Shown one piece after another: positions 1 through 13,349 of a DNA stretch of 64,000 nt. Made by a program: the position numbers and the translations under genes. The DNA is taken from NCBI GenBank assembly GCA_020002185.1, contig CM034531.1, positions 41,029,690 through 41,093,689 on the forward strand. Reading direction: 5' to 3'. The stretch is from Paraescarpia echinospica. Its lineage: Eukaryota; Annelida; Polychaeta; Sabellida; Siboglinidae. The stretch's first letter is position 1, and the number at the start of each line of letters is the position of its first letter. The notes beneath the pieces were generated by a model. It saw nothing but the letters and a program-made list of their open reading frames with translations. It did not search any database and was not told the origin of the DNA.

Positions 1-388
1 TTAAAGGCTGAGCTTACTGACAGACGACAGGAGATGGTGGTAGGTGTGATGGACAACGGGTTTGGTTATGGTATGGTAGAGTTACTCTCAGGAGTAAATG
101 CAGCCCGATTAAAAGTCGTCGACACTGCACAGGAGACCAACAATCAAGTATGAGCATGCAATCCAGGTACTACATTCGTTGGAGGAAACATGAAGGACAA
201 TCCATCATAAACGCACTAACAACTACATCAAGCTAATCGCAGTCTTTGAAACGCTATTCAGATTTGTTCACAGTAATCGTACATTCTGTTACTGCGAAAA
301 CAGAGATGACAATACTATTACGTGTGCGAAACACGGAGATGGTTGTGCAACCGGTTTGACTATGACAACTAAAATTGGAACGATTTAC

Positions 389-2969
389 CATCGTCGGTGT
401 ATCCGTGCGCCGTCGCAATGCGTGCATTCTCGAGTTCGTGCAGTAACTTCTCTTTTTCAGCAATTAAATCCTGTAATGGCAAACACGTACGTAACGATTA
501 ATGTAATGTCTTATTACAACGTTGTGCGAATAACGTATTAGCTAGCCTCATAGCAATGCCACATTACTTGCCAAAGTGTTGTCGGTTACTAGCAAGACTA
601 ACAGTATGTATAACTATTTGATTAAATTCGAAAAGCCGAGTTCAGAGGTGCATCAAAACAAACGGGTTGGGCAAACGTCGTTTGTCTTTCCTTGTGGTTT
701 GGAGCAGTGGGTTAATGTGCCGAATGGGGTTCCCAATGAGCGTCGTTTGAGTCATAGCTGAAGTGCGGGCTGGCATGGACATCGACGGCCTATGTCACAA
801 GGTCGAGTATCCATCGACGGCCTACAACGCAAGGACGAGTATCCGTCGACGGCCTACGACACAAGGTTGAGTATCCATCGTCGGCCTACGACACAAGGAC
901 GAGTATCCATCGACTGCCTACCACACAAGGACGAGTATCCTTCGACGGCCTACGACACAAGGACGAGGGTCCTTCGACGACCTACGTCACAAAGTCGAGT
1001 GTCCATTGAAGGTCTACGACACAACGACGAGTATTTATTGAAGGCCTAACACACAAGGACAAGTGTCCAATGACAAGGACGAGTATTCACTGATTGCCTA
1101 CGACACAAGGACGAGTATCCACCTATGGCCTATGACACAAGGACGAGTATCCATTGATTGCCTACAACACACGGACGAGTGTCCATCGACGGACTACGAC
1201 ACACGGACGAGTGTCCATCGACGGACTACGACACAAGGACGAGTGTCCATCAACGGCCTACGACACAAGGGGCTCACCTGAATGAGTTTGTTTGTCGCTT
1301 CCTGGTTCACTTTGGCCACTGTGCGAATTGACTTGGCCCTGTCCGCTGAAAGAACAAGTTACCTGGAATTACAGTTAGATAACATTGTAAAGTAAACTCT
1401 TGCTTTATTTAGACAAGCCCAAAAATGATGGAAATAGTTTTAACTCAAATGGATTACCTGAAACCACAATCACTATCAGTTCCGGTTGTACGGGTGTATC
1501 TCTTATGAAGTTCTGATGTTATGATTTGGGATGAAGTTAGACGCCTAGACGAGCATACGGCACATTGCTTTGGAGATGTGATCACTGAACATATCGCAGT
1601 GATTAGAAAGACCAGTCTACGAGGAGGCATGGAGCCACCAACTGTAAGCGTGGCATGTAGAGCCTACTATTAAGACAAAACATAAAAATCGTCCCCCCAA
1701 AGCGAATTTAATTGATTGTAAACTAGAAGTTGGTGAACATATAATGGCGTCTTGCACGTATCCTTCCTTTGCCAAAAAATAAAACAGATCGATATACTAC
1801 CGAGTCGTAGGGCCTATATTACAATTAATTTAGTAACTTAAGATGCAGGGGTATATAATGACAATATCTAGATAGAGATGGCATTTAAGTGTTATACATC
1901 TTAATCCACGTTTCTAGCAAACCTGCATTATACCAGCTGTGATATAAGAAACGAGACTGAAAGTGCGAGTTTCGTTGATAGCAGCGGCACCGGTAGGTCT
2001 ATACGTACCGTACTTGAGGGTGGAGAGCGTCTGTTCGTAGTTCTCCGCATCCGGACTGATCGCTGCTATCTAAACCACAATAACGTGAATCATGTCAAAC
2101 TGAACCACAACGAACATTCTCACCCGCCTATCCCATAATAAAATAACCAAAAACATATTTCATAAGTAGACTTAGCACAGCAAGAATTACTTTTTCGTCT
2201 TCGTACGTATCAAAAAACATATTTCATCAGTAGATTTAACAGAGCATGAATGACTTTTCATCTTCATTTCATCGTTTCTACGCTTTCAAGTACTCATAGT
2301 ATCGTGTACATATATATGTGAACCAAATCACGTGATTACTGAGATTAGGCCCTAACCAACATCAACACGCGGTTCACGAGGCCCGTGACGCAATTAATTT
2401 TTTTCGAGTCATAATCTCACCATTACAAACTCATTCTTACTGATGATTTAATATTACAGACTCACATTCACTGACTCACTATCATAAGCTGACCATTATA
2501 TAATTACTGTTAATTGTTCAACATTACACACTCACGAGTACTGGTTCACCATCGGAAACTCACCATTACAAAATCATTGTTAATAACTATTCAAAAGTAT
2601 GGACTCGCAGGCGTTGACTTGGTATCAGAGACTTACCATTACCGACTTGCTGTTGCCCCCAAGCGTATTCTTGAGCAGCTTCGTGAGCACGGAGTCGCGG
2701 TAAGGCACTAACAACAACAACACTTGGATAATGACTATTGATGCTCCAACGTATATCAATTAAATAGTAGTAGACCTACTGGAACACTTGCACACATGTA
2801 TGGACACGTGTGATTAAAGTTCACCTTGCAACAATGCGATACGCCAGGCAGATCCAGGCATTGTAAAGCTGGTTATCGCCTCATAGTAGTGGTCAGATAT
2901 AAATAGTGATGCCTACGAGTACTACGAGTACGAGTACGAGAGAGAGAGAGAGAGTGAGGGAGAGAGGGA

Positions 2970-3053
<84 letters not shown>

Positions 3054-6000
3054 GGGTTATCTAACCATTAAGCAACATTTGCACACGATTTATTTCATAG
3101 GTTATAACTTGACCGATGTGCTGGTTGGTGATATATTGACATTGCGACATAAACATACGTGACGACATCTATTCTGTGAAGCAACACTCACCGTGTGTAT
3201 TGACGCCACGACCTTTGTCGCACAGAGCTGGGAACAAATATAAGTGATTAGTTTTACACACACGACTCGGTAAAGGTAGGTGCGATACTTAGTAAGGTCA
3301 CGCTTAGCTAGAAGTCACCTCTAGCTAGAAGTCACTAAACAGTAAATTTACATCATCTGTCAAACATTGTAAATATAGTTCGTGATAAAGAAATGAGAGC
3401 TGTATATACCGACTATTTTGAGGATTCACATGTCTGCCCAACGCGTGTCAAACATTTGATGTGATTACATTCCATTAGGACGTTCACGAAAGAACATATT
3501 TAAATTAACATTCGTCATCTCGTGAAACATCTCAGACGCCATGGCTGGTTACCTTTAATGACACTGCCGAGTGTCATCAATGATCGGTTGATGTTTTTCG
3601 CTTCTTCAAATCTGTCGCCTGTCGACTCTGTTTGTTTCGCACGTTCACTGTAAATATAAAATACTACCAGTGTGAACCAAATAGGCAAACAGTTATTACA
3701 AACATTTAGTCGTTTTTGAATTGTAATGGCGTTTCGCGTCGTCCTTCATTTATAAACCATAACTGGTGAACTATGTAGCATTTACAGTTGCATTTCAAGA
3801 TAATATGCTTAATCCACCATGGCCTCAACTTGTGAAACAAAATGGCGCAACCAGATTCTATAACTTCGCTTCAAACACCATGACTAGGACTACGTATTCG
3901 ACAATAGTGCCCGGCTTCGCTGACGTTTTAGACAAGTATCTAAATGCAGCCAATATGTTGAAAGATGTCGCTAATTTAATTCAACCTGTCACGAAAGTCA
4001 GTTCCCCCAGTGGTCGACGCAGTAACACGCACCTGCCAGCGAGGTCGACCAGGTTGATGCTCGACATCTTCGTCGTCTTCGTCCGGATACAGTTCTGCGC
4101 AAAAGTGATGGTGACGATGGTGTGGGCACGACTGCAAGAGAGCATTACACGCCTGGTTGTATACCCAATGTCGGCAAGTTCGTCGTTAGGAAACACTAAC
4201 GTGGTTATTGTGTTGTACATCACCTTCGCAGTGGCGGCAACAATTAAGTTATTGATTACAATTATGCATACGACTGCATCACTTAAAACTAACATCATCT
4301 GCAAATTCCTTGACAACAGTGTTAAAAAGCGAGACGACAAAACGTTATTTTTTGAAGTCAACGCTCAGGCAGTGGGATGAGCTTATACATTCCCTGCGTT
4401 TTTGCTTATTTACAACGTATTCATTTTTAAATCTGCACCAGCTCCATCAGGTTTCGTGGCTGTTTACTGTATACGTTGTAACCAACATACATGTAGTACG
4501 TTCTTGCTCATATCGATGGGTTTCACCATTCACATCAATATGTGGAAATGTAAGAATACGTAATGGCAAGCAATATAACACAACCAGTGATTGAGGAAAG
4601 TGAATAATCTTGCAGAAGTATACCACATTACCGGGGTAGCAAGAAAACCGAGGACATAGACGCGACGCTGTCTTACCTGCTCGTCTCGTTCATCTTGGTG
4701 GAAGCGATCGTTCTCTGGCGGTTACCTTCGTTCATCCGCAGTTTAATGTCGCTGTATGTTCCAACAGGCACGACTGTCAGGCCCTCGACTGGCAACACAC
4801 GCACATCCAGTGACAGGCAGTGACTGGTATAGACGGTGGTTGCTTTTTGGAAGAAGACACTTGGGCACGCAAAATAATAATATCATCTGAACATGATAAT
4901 AATAATAATATAATTTTGCATGTTAGGAACATTGCTGACTTGTCTAGTTCTCGGGGAGTGAACATTGCAAATTGTGCTAAAGGAAATAAAAATAAGGCAT
5001 TAACTAAAATCCTTTTTCCATGTGTACACACAGTTTAACCTTGTATGTAACATTTGACAACACTAAAAAAATACAGAAAAATACATTTGTAGCATAAATT
5101 CGATTTTAAACCCGTCTGTGTAGCGATTCCCGCGGAAAATAAAATTTAATGAGCTAGGCGATCACGTGGTATCGGGACGTCACTTATGACCCACACTCGC
5201 ATCAGGCCGACCTTTTCCATGCATTCAGAGCATGTTTACAAGTATCACCATTTGTTTTTACATATATAATTACACTATATTACCGTACAATATATATACA
5301 ATTAATAAATTATATATCCATTACATTACATTTGTTTGGATGAATAAAATTTAGAAAAATCGTTATATAATTCCCATATTTTCATTTTTGTGGCGAATAA
5401 ATAATTACTACCAAAATATTTATAAACAGTGCATCATAGTATAAACATGATTTGGTTGATATTACTTCGTGAAAACATAAACCAAAAAAAGTGTAAAAAA
5501 ATCAGTGGTTTGGTGTGGGGTTTGAACCGGCGTCGCCCGATTGCAAAATAAATACTAAGGAACCAACGCCTTTACCAACTAAGCTAACAGGACAGACAGG
5601 AATTCACTGACTGATTTCAGTTGTTATGATGAATTGAACAACTCCTCCTTCATACATCTATATTCTAGTGATATTATGAGATTATACACGTTACTTTCTG
5701 TAGCTGGATACGATATATGTTTGCTATGTATGTTTATTGGTGTAGATTATCTCTCGTTGGTTGCATTCGATATAATTATTCTGAAAACGAGCCCAAGCTC
5801 GGCGAAACCTAGTCGACTTGTAGGCACATTCGCATTCATTGTTTTGAATAAAATTCGATTCATGTGGAACGGTAAGATAACTGCTTGTTCCTCTATGATG
5901 ACTAGTGTTTGTATTTCATCAGAATATTGCACAATAACCCATTCTGACGCTCGTTTCGACCCAAAAGCTATACTTGTAAACATGCTCTGAATGCATGGAA

Positions 6001-9000
6001 AGGGTCTGCCTGATGCGAGTGTGGGTCATAAGTGACGTCACATCTCGGCATCCCGAAAAGCGCGCCAAAAATATGCATATTCGAAAATGTCCGGATGTAC
6101 AACATTAAATGTGGAATTTCTAATTCATTGATTTTGTTTAATGTTTTTGGCTTGGTGGACATGGAAATAGATAGCAGGATGTAATATAACATGAATTCAA
6201 GCCATAGATGTTTTTATTCCCTTTAATGGTCAACGCCAACACGTATGTCCGTACACATATACTTGCACGCACAGACGCACACACAAACATGTATACAATG
6301 TGTATTATGTATGCGCAGCATCTTACCGTAGAATCCTCTTCCGGGACTTTCCTTGATCCTCAGCCCACCTTGCGGTGTCTTCTTCTTATTCAGGAGGTCT
6401 CTCGCCTGTTCGTTGTATATCTCCAACATGCTAAACGTCACCTGCAGCAGTGTTCACGGCATTAACAGTGCTGTGACCAACTACATGGCTATTACAACGG
6501 CATCCGACTAGATGTGCTTTGCATGTTAGGCAAATTATAGTGACAGATACAAAAATGGATTTTATAAAGTACATTGTATTTATACACTAGCTGCTGAATT
6601 CGTTCATTGTCTTTAAACAATTATAAATACATCTAAACAGTATTTATAGCATAATCAAAATTTAGCATTGGCATTAATGTTATGGTACTAAACTATAAAC
6701 ATTGTTTTATTCCCTTATTGTGTGGGTCAAAAAGCGACATCTACTACTTTGGCAGACGCGTGTCAACGTTGAAAAGTATACAATTTGTTGAAATACAAAC
6801 ATTTTAAAGATAAAAACAAAGCAACCGAAGTAAAGCGCACATCCTTACCTCGTAACTGATCCCCACCTCCTTCCGGCTATCAATGTCTTTAAAGAGCTGT
6901 TCGCAAGTTCGAGGAACCAGACCTAGATGTGGAAACATTTCGCTATCGTTTATATACAGTTATATTCACACTTGTTGTGACGGTACGGATAGGCAACACG
7001 AACGATACAGAGAGATGCAGTTTACATACTGTGCTAAATAAAAATGACATGTAGTTGTTAAACACATAATGCAGTTGACATTACTGTACTTTAATTGAAG
7101 TTGTGCTTTCATCGATTTGGAGAATCTCGTCTGCATGTGCATGCACATTTGTGCATATACTATGATATGTAGGGGTTGTGTATGGAGGATGAATATCGTG
7201 TTATTTTAGAATACTGGCTGTTTAAGTCAACAAGAAATATGGAGAGATCTATATCGCAGATCTGACGCAACACACGTGGCTTTATTATACATTATTTTTT
7301 ATATGTAGGCTTTAATTGCGGATCGCAAAGGGTGTAGGAGTGAATGATATATACCGGGTGAAGTATGAAATGCCAAATTGACCGAGGCGTAAACGCACTC
7401 AGCCGAGCCGCCTCACCTACGTTGGTGCCGTGGCCCATGATGGAATACGACTTGCCGCTGCCAGTCTGGCCGTATGCGAAGATGGAGCAGTTGTAGCCGC
7501 TCCAGGCGTTCGCCAGCATGCCGAGTCCCAGGTCCGTGAAAACCTTCACCTGCGACAGACGGCAACGCAGCGTCAACACGGGCATGGCAAAGATACTTAT
7601 GGTCGGTATACACGCAGTGATATCTACTGATTAACATCATCGTCGATGTCGTTGCAACTACTGTCTCGTGATCCATATCATCGTCATCATAGTCACCACC
7701 AATAAATCAACACCATTAACCATCAACAATAAAGGCAACATAAATAACAACAACAAACAGCGTAATAACAACAACAATAATAATAATATTAATAATAATA
7801 ATGACACTAATAATAATAACAACAACAACAATAATAATAATAACAATAATTGTCAGAACCGCCACAAAGCAGCAACCACAATAGCATATTTATCATGTAT
7901 CACTAATAATTTATATCACATATATAAACTCTCACTGCACACATTTTGTCCGCATTATGGTGATATTTAAGTTACATGTATGTTTTTCAACGGATATTGC
8001 AAAAAATACTATAAAGGTTATGGGTATATACATTATCGTATCTCTAGAAGTTTCATATCTACAATAAGTGAATCTTTAACAAAATCCCTGACTAAGCGCA
8101 AATAGAAACAGACTGAAACGGTACGAACATTGATTAAGCCTAAAACTGTATAAACACTGATTACATGCAGATAGAAAGACACTCAAACAATATAAAAACT
8201 GACTAAGAAAATAGAAAAAAGAAAACATACTCGACCATTGAATAAGAGTAAATAGAACCAGACTCGAAGAGTACGAACTCTGACTAAACGCAAATATAAT
8301 ATACTCGAATAGTACGGACAATGAATATGCGCGCAAACAGAAATATGCTAAAAGAGTTCAAACACTGACTAAGCGTAAGAAGAAACAGACTCAAACAGTA
8401 CGAACACTGACTAAACGTAATTAGAAACAGACTAAAACGATACGAACACTGACTAAACGTAATTAGAAACAGACTCAAACAGTACGAACATTGACTAAAC
8501 GTAATTAGAAACAGACTCAAACAATACGAACGCTGACTAAACGTAAATATAACACACCAAAGCAATACGAAGATTGACTAAACGCAAATATAATAGATAA
8601 AATAGTATGAACACAGATTATGCTCAACAAGAAACTTATAATAAAACAGTACAAATATTTTTTTTTTAAACGAAAATAGAATAGTCTCAAACAGTATAAC
8701 ACTATATAAGGCAAATGGAAGCAGACACAATCAGTAGGTTTACGAACACTGACTAAGAGCAAAATTAAACAGACCGAACCAGTACGAACGCTGACTAAGC
8801 AGAGATACAAAGAGACGCGGTACGAACACCGACTACGAACAAACTGAAATTGTCTAAATCAGTACGAACACTCACTCAGAGCGGTACGAACCTGGTCTAC
8901 GTATTTGTCGCTCGCCTTCTCGTGGTAGCCGTCGTGTCGCGCCTTGAAGCCGTTATGAGACCAGTACGAGAAGTCGTACGTGAACTTCCTGGGCGGGGCC

Positions 9001-9516
9001 TTCGGGTTAGCGGGGTCTGTAAGACTCGTTGTTGCTCCATCCATCTCAACGACTAATAGGGCACCGCGCGACAGTTCACGCTGATTCTACCAGCGGTCAA
9101 GGAAAATGTACCGGTCAATATACGTGCAACGTCTAGCGGTACATACTGAAGAGACATTTTAATATTCCCCGACTAATCTGTCAACACCAACATATGTTTG
9201 CACATAAATAGTTTACGCTACCGTTAACAGTTGCTGATAAATATTTAAACAAGTATCGTATCAAAAGTATTAATGTAGTCACCATATGTGTACGACTTTA
9301 CTAATATATATAGTGTTAATATATAATATATAATCTTTATTGAATATATATGGCTGTTCCCCGACCTTGAGACAATTGTCTTCTACCGACTGTTCTTATG
9401 TAGACCCTGTTTACGGTTCAAACCGTCCTATCGGGGTTCTATACTTATTCTGTCTCAAGCAAGGATACAAATGGCCGAACACGAACGGCGACCTTGACGT
9501 TTTCAACTGAAGTCAT
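389..9516 (-). CDS. Kinesin-3 family motor protein (KIF28/KLP-6-like), 5' part of gene
   Basis: ATP-driven microtubule motor. Thirteen exons on the minus strand join in frame: 9469-9516, 8892-9086, 7417-7549, 6849-6922, 6327-6441, 4677-4788, 4033-4131, 3553-3647, 3192-3227, 2637-2707, 2009-2069, 1278-1345 and 389-470, about 396 residues. The start is the ATG at 9514-9516, giving [16 protein letters not shown], the usual first motor strand. The P-loop GQTGSGKS is near residues 108-115, switch I NETSSRAH near 222-229, switch II DLAGSE near 255-260, then [20 protein letters not shown] and YADRAKSIR, the motor-neck junction. The kinesin-3 signature [13 protein letters not shown] lies in exon 2. 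The last exon seen ([16 protein letters not shown]) looks like neck coiled coil. The tail, with any FHA domain, lies beyond position 1. Kinesin-3 is secure; KIF28-like rather than KIF1-like is a judgement from memory, since the loops are short. Intron 5 carries a transposon and introns 2 and 12 carry minisatellites that abut exons. Confidence 0.88.
780..1275. repeat. 32-bp minisatellite, about 15 copies
   Basis: Imperfect tandem units contain GACGAGTATCCATCGACGG and a CCTACGACACAAG tail. The array ends 3 bp from the minus-strand splice donor of kinesin exon 12 (exon ends at 1278). It lies in intron 12. I see no exon sequence in the unit. Open frames across it are repeat artefacts. Confidence 0.9.
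2927..3051. repeat. (GA)n microsatellite
   Basis: A nearly pure GA run of over 100 bp with a few GGGA interruptions at its left end. It lies in the kinesin intron between exons 10 and 9. Confidence 0.97.
4977..6226. mobile_element. TTAA-flanked non-autonomous DNA element, copy 1
   Basis: The left end CTAAAGGAAATAAAAATAAG and the right end TGTTTTTATTCCCTTTAA are inverted repeats. The duplicated target appears to be TTAA (CTAA at the left end here), as for piggyBac-type insertions. Longer subterminal inverted repeats around 5151-5233 and 5980-6060 share the GTGACGTCAC/CATGCTCTGAATGCATGG sequences. A tRNA-like sequence lies inside. No transposase frame is seen. The element sits in kinesin intron 5. 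A second, rearranged copy is at 33815-37109. Assignment to piggyBac is inferred only from TTAA and terminal symmetry. Confidence 0.75.
5515..5602 (-). other. tRNA-like sequence (decayed tRNA or SINE head)
   Basis: Read on the minus strand, a box A-like TTAGCTTAGTTGGTAAAGGC is followed by a box B-like GGTTCAAACCCC. This resembles the D and T arms of a tRNA, but I could not pair a convincing acceptor stem. Related copies lie at 34785-34885 and 36385-36480, always inside the same TTAA element family, so it belongs to the element and is not a free tRNA gene. Confidence 0.55.
7710..7855. repeat. (AAT/AAC)n low-complexity tract
   Basis: Mixed AAC and AAT triplets over about 145 bp in kinesin intron 2. 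Frames across it give only poly-Asn or poly-Leu and are not genes. Confidence 0.95.
8075..8885. repeat. About 42-bp degenerate minisatellite beside kinesin exon 2
   Basis: Units share GTACGAACACTGACTAAACG and an AAACAGACTCAAACA segment. The array begins at the splice donor of kinesin exon 2 (exon ends at 8892, minus strand). On the minus strand each unit carries CAGTGTTCGTACTG, close to the real junction CAG|GTTCGTACCG, so the array looks derived from the donor region. Copies decay with distance from the exon. Confidence 0.85.
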
Positions 9517-12500
9517 GATGAGTGTACAGCTGAAGCAAAGAACGCAATGGCAATCAGTTGTATTTTTATTTGATCGATTTTAATGGTTAGTTTCGGAAGC
9601 CATCTAAACTATGAAATTACACCAAGATAAATATAATCTTTGTTGGAATGAACATGAGTGACTGCTCTATGCTGAGGACCATGGGCGCGAGAACATTGAG
9701 CCCCTGGAATTTCTCTGGGGGGCAGACATATGGTTCTGCCCCCATAAAATGTGAGCGTTAATGTTTGTTTTTGAGGCGAGCGTCAATGGCGGGTGGAAAT
9801 CTAAATTTTACGAGACGATTAATGCGTATTTTATCGACTGTGAAAGGTGTTGTCAATTGGAGGGCAGACATATGGTTTTCTGCCCCCCTTCCAGTAATAG
9901 TATTAGACGGCGCGGCGGCGAAAAATTTCCAAAGCACCCCGACTGTTTTCCCCGATGTCACAGTCGAGCCAACCGAGACAGCCACAAGGTGTGAAGGAAG
10001 ATGTGAAGATATGTGGCGGCGGAAATTTGTCAGAGGTGCTGAAGCTCCGGTAGCCCCCCCAATATGAATTTCGTTACGGGCGCCACTGCTGAGGACGTAA
10101 GTCTGATACAGAATCATAATTAACCATCTTTGGTTTAAACATGCATCTGCCCCTTTTCAGTTAAAGATTCTAAACGAATAGTTTATGACTAAATCCTACA
10201 TCCGTTCTTGGTCAGTTCAAAAGTCCACACGAACATCTTACGACTCAATCATACTTTTCATATGACAGTGACCATCGTTCCACCAACAGCGCCAGAGCTC
10301 CCTAGTCCACACAGCCCTCACTTAATTCCTCCGACCATAAGACTTCGTCTATGCTCGAAAAATACATTTTTGAAAATAGTGTGTATTACTTTTATTGTCA
10401 GTATGCTACTCTGAGTGCGCACAAAGTCTCCGTCGTTTTCTCAAAACTACGATCGCCGCCGCTAGTCTTAAATACGGAACGCAACGATTGCCACCCTCGA
10501 CGACTAATGTATGAGGAGGCTTCAAAGTCATGATTCGTCTGTCTATGTCAATAGAAACTATGTTTTCTGTATTCCTTTGTTGTGCATGCTTTGAGAGGTA
10601 AATGTAAATGGCATACCAGGAGGTGCCAATGGAGCAATCGTTCCCCTAGGTGCGAGGCGCCCAGATGAGATGCAGCCTGATCCATTGGGGAAACATGCAT
10701 GCATGTGTCAATGTGATAATCATATGTTGACATGTATGCATAGTGCTAAAGTGTCTTGAAAAATAGACATATGTTTCTGCACCACAGTTGATAAAACGAT
10801 TCCCCCTAAGGCTAAGCCATCTGTTGTGGCTATATCCAAGGACCCTACGATGGTGCCGCTCCGACCTAGCCCAGTGCCTGGCACCAGACAGTGTGTAGGC
10901 GGCCTGCCGTACGCTCACACACAACACACACCAGTCATGATCACATGCCGCCCACCGGCGTACGATCGGCAAAACCATGGCAACAAAACGCCGCTTGCCC
11001 GTCATAGTTTTAATGGTAACAGTGGAACTCGGACCACGGGTACAGGGCATTCACCATGTGGACACTGGCCACCTAGTTGGCTTACGACGTGCGTTAATTA
11101 TGGCCGAGTATGTACACGTACCTGTGTACATCCACTAGAAAGACATCTCAATTTAGTAGCGTCGATCGTGTTATTGTTCGCCTGCCACGGTATTCAATGG
11201 TGTCTCGCAGTAATCTCGCGCACTCCGAGAGTTGTGTCTATTGATCAGTTGAGTTGTTTACCTTGGCTACGCGGACTGCGTGTCGAGTACGTGACCCAGT
11301 GCAGGCAGGTAGGCCTAATACTCGTTCACTGCAAGCAATGGAACACTCGATTATTTATTCGGCGTAGCAGGTAGACAGGCAGACCCGAAACAGGTAGGCA
11401 TGTTAAGGAATAAGATTAACACATTATTGTTTGGGGAGAAATTGACCAAGCTACACAGTTTCTTGTGTTAATAATTAAAGAGGTGCAAATGAAAAGAATT
11501 CGTAAACGAGAATATGTTTTCCTCTGTCTACCTTCGCCGCTTTGTTGCACTGTAAAGTTTACTGGAAACTTTGTCAACGTAATTTCATTTTAACGTGTTA
11601 CTCTAGTGGACGTAACATTATTTAACTGTGAGTACGTTACCACTTAAATAAGTGTTATTATAAATTGAAACAATGTTGACACGGCTTTGTATCCGTTAAA
11701 GCAGAAATATTAACAAAGTGTAGGGAGGACCTCATAGTATCGTCTTTTCCTGTGGTGTTCTCTAAACGTCGTCGTCTACATGCAGGTTGATAGCAGAAAA
11801 CTCTTGATCGTTGTGTAGGTTTTCTTCCCGTCACTACATTAGAATAGAAAATAGAATTCAATTTAAGTGTCGAATCAATAAACATTATGTTTTACTTCAT
11901 TTATAAACAAATCACCAACAGACGCACATACAAATAATTGGTGATTATGTATAATTACTAGTTACAAATAACTAGTTCATACTTGTTCGTCGTCGCTGTA
12001 TTGACTAGCACAAAAATAGCTCCTGCGTAATCCTGCAATTACAAACGTTTATTGAAACCAGCTCTTGCGTGACCAAGTGGCTTTGTTGCGCTGGGTTAGA
12101 ACATGCTTCACCCCGCGAGGTCGCGGCGTTCACAGGAACGTCGTATCAACACCTGCTGCTATTGCCCAGACAGTCAGATTATGGCAAGTGACACTCGCTT
12201 TAACTACTCAAACACAGATTAAATACCGACTCTCGCAAGCATAACAGTTCGAGTTATGTTGCAGTAAAGGCCATACTACAGTGACCCGACGAGGCAGGCG
12301 TCGTTCTAACATCAGTAATTATAAAATACCGTTCGGACGTCTTAACAGCCATACAACAAAAAATTGTCCACACACAGTCAATGAACTGAATAATTTATAT
12401 GAAACATAAATATAAACCCCAAACATTGACACTGTTAAACCCCAGTACAACCACGTGTAAACAATGAGAAGAAGGTAATGTTGAAAATGTGTATTAATTC

Positions 12501-12920
12501 CTTCGTTCGTCCGTTCGAACTTTGTACCAACCCCTCTTTAAAACATTCCCCGTTGGTTAAAGGTTCTACCGGTTTCAGGGTACGTACCAGGTGTTAGATG
12601 GACGTTAATCAATTGTTCAGGGTCTGTACCGGGTGTTAGATGGACGTTAATCAATTGTTGACAACGCTACGTGTGTTTTATGCGATTGTTCCGAGGTCCG
12701 TCGGTCAGTTGGTGACGTTTTACCTACTGTAATTTGCTCACATTTACGTCGTAACAAACGTCATGAACGAACATTTCGGGAAACGTCTTGTGCGTGAGTG
12801 TGTATGTAGGATTATCCACAAGATTTAAATTGTTGCTAGAAATAATAATAAACGTACACAACACATATATTCGTATGGCATGTTGTTGACATAAACACTA
12901 CCTTCAGCGTGCCTTCATGC
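9517..12920. other. Intergenic region between kinesin and coiled-coil genes; no supported gene
   Basis: This is the head-to-head interval between the divergent kinesin and coiled-coil genes, so both promoters should lie here, but I see no decisive core promoter motif. Around 9720-9890 the string GGGCAGACATATGGTT is present twice and may mark a decayed repeat. A frame at 10826-11374 has no recognisable domain and codon usage unlike the real exons. Confidence 0.6.
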
Positions 12921-12924
12921 AAAC

Positions 12925-13248
<324 letters not shown>

Positions 13249-13349
13249 TTCTAAACTACTTTGCTAATGTTGTTGTAGCCCGGTACCCGGCGCTGACAAG
13301 ACGAGGTAGACGTCTCCCGTCAAAGCGTAGACGTGCTGACCGCTGAGAC

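Noticed and set aside
3766..4380. 204-residue plus-strand frame
   Set aside because: It lies antisense over kinesin exon 7 (4033-4131) and is explained as its shadow.
5515..5602. Functional tRNA gene
   Set aside because: Acceptor stem does not pair and copies travel with the TTAA element.
10826..11374. 182-residue plus-strand frame
   Set aside because: No domain, no splice context and no neighbouring exon; treated as chance.
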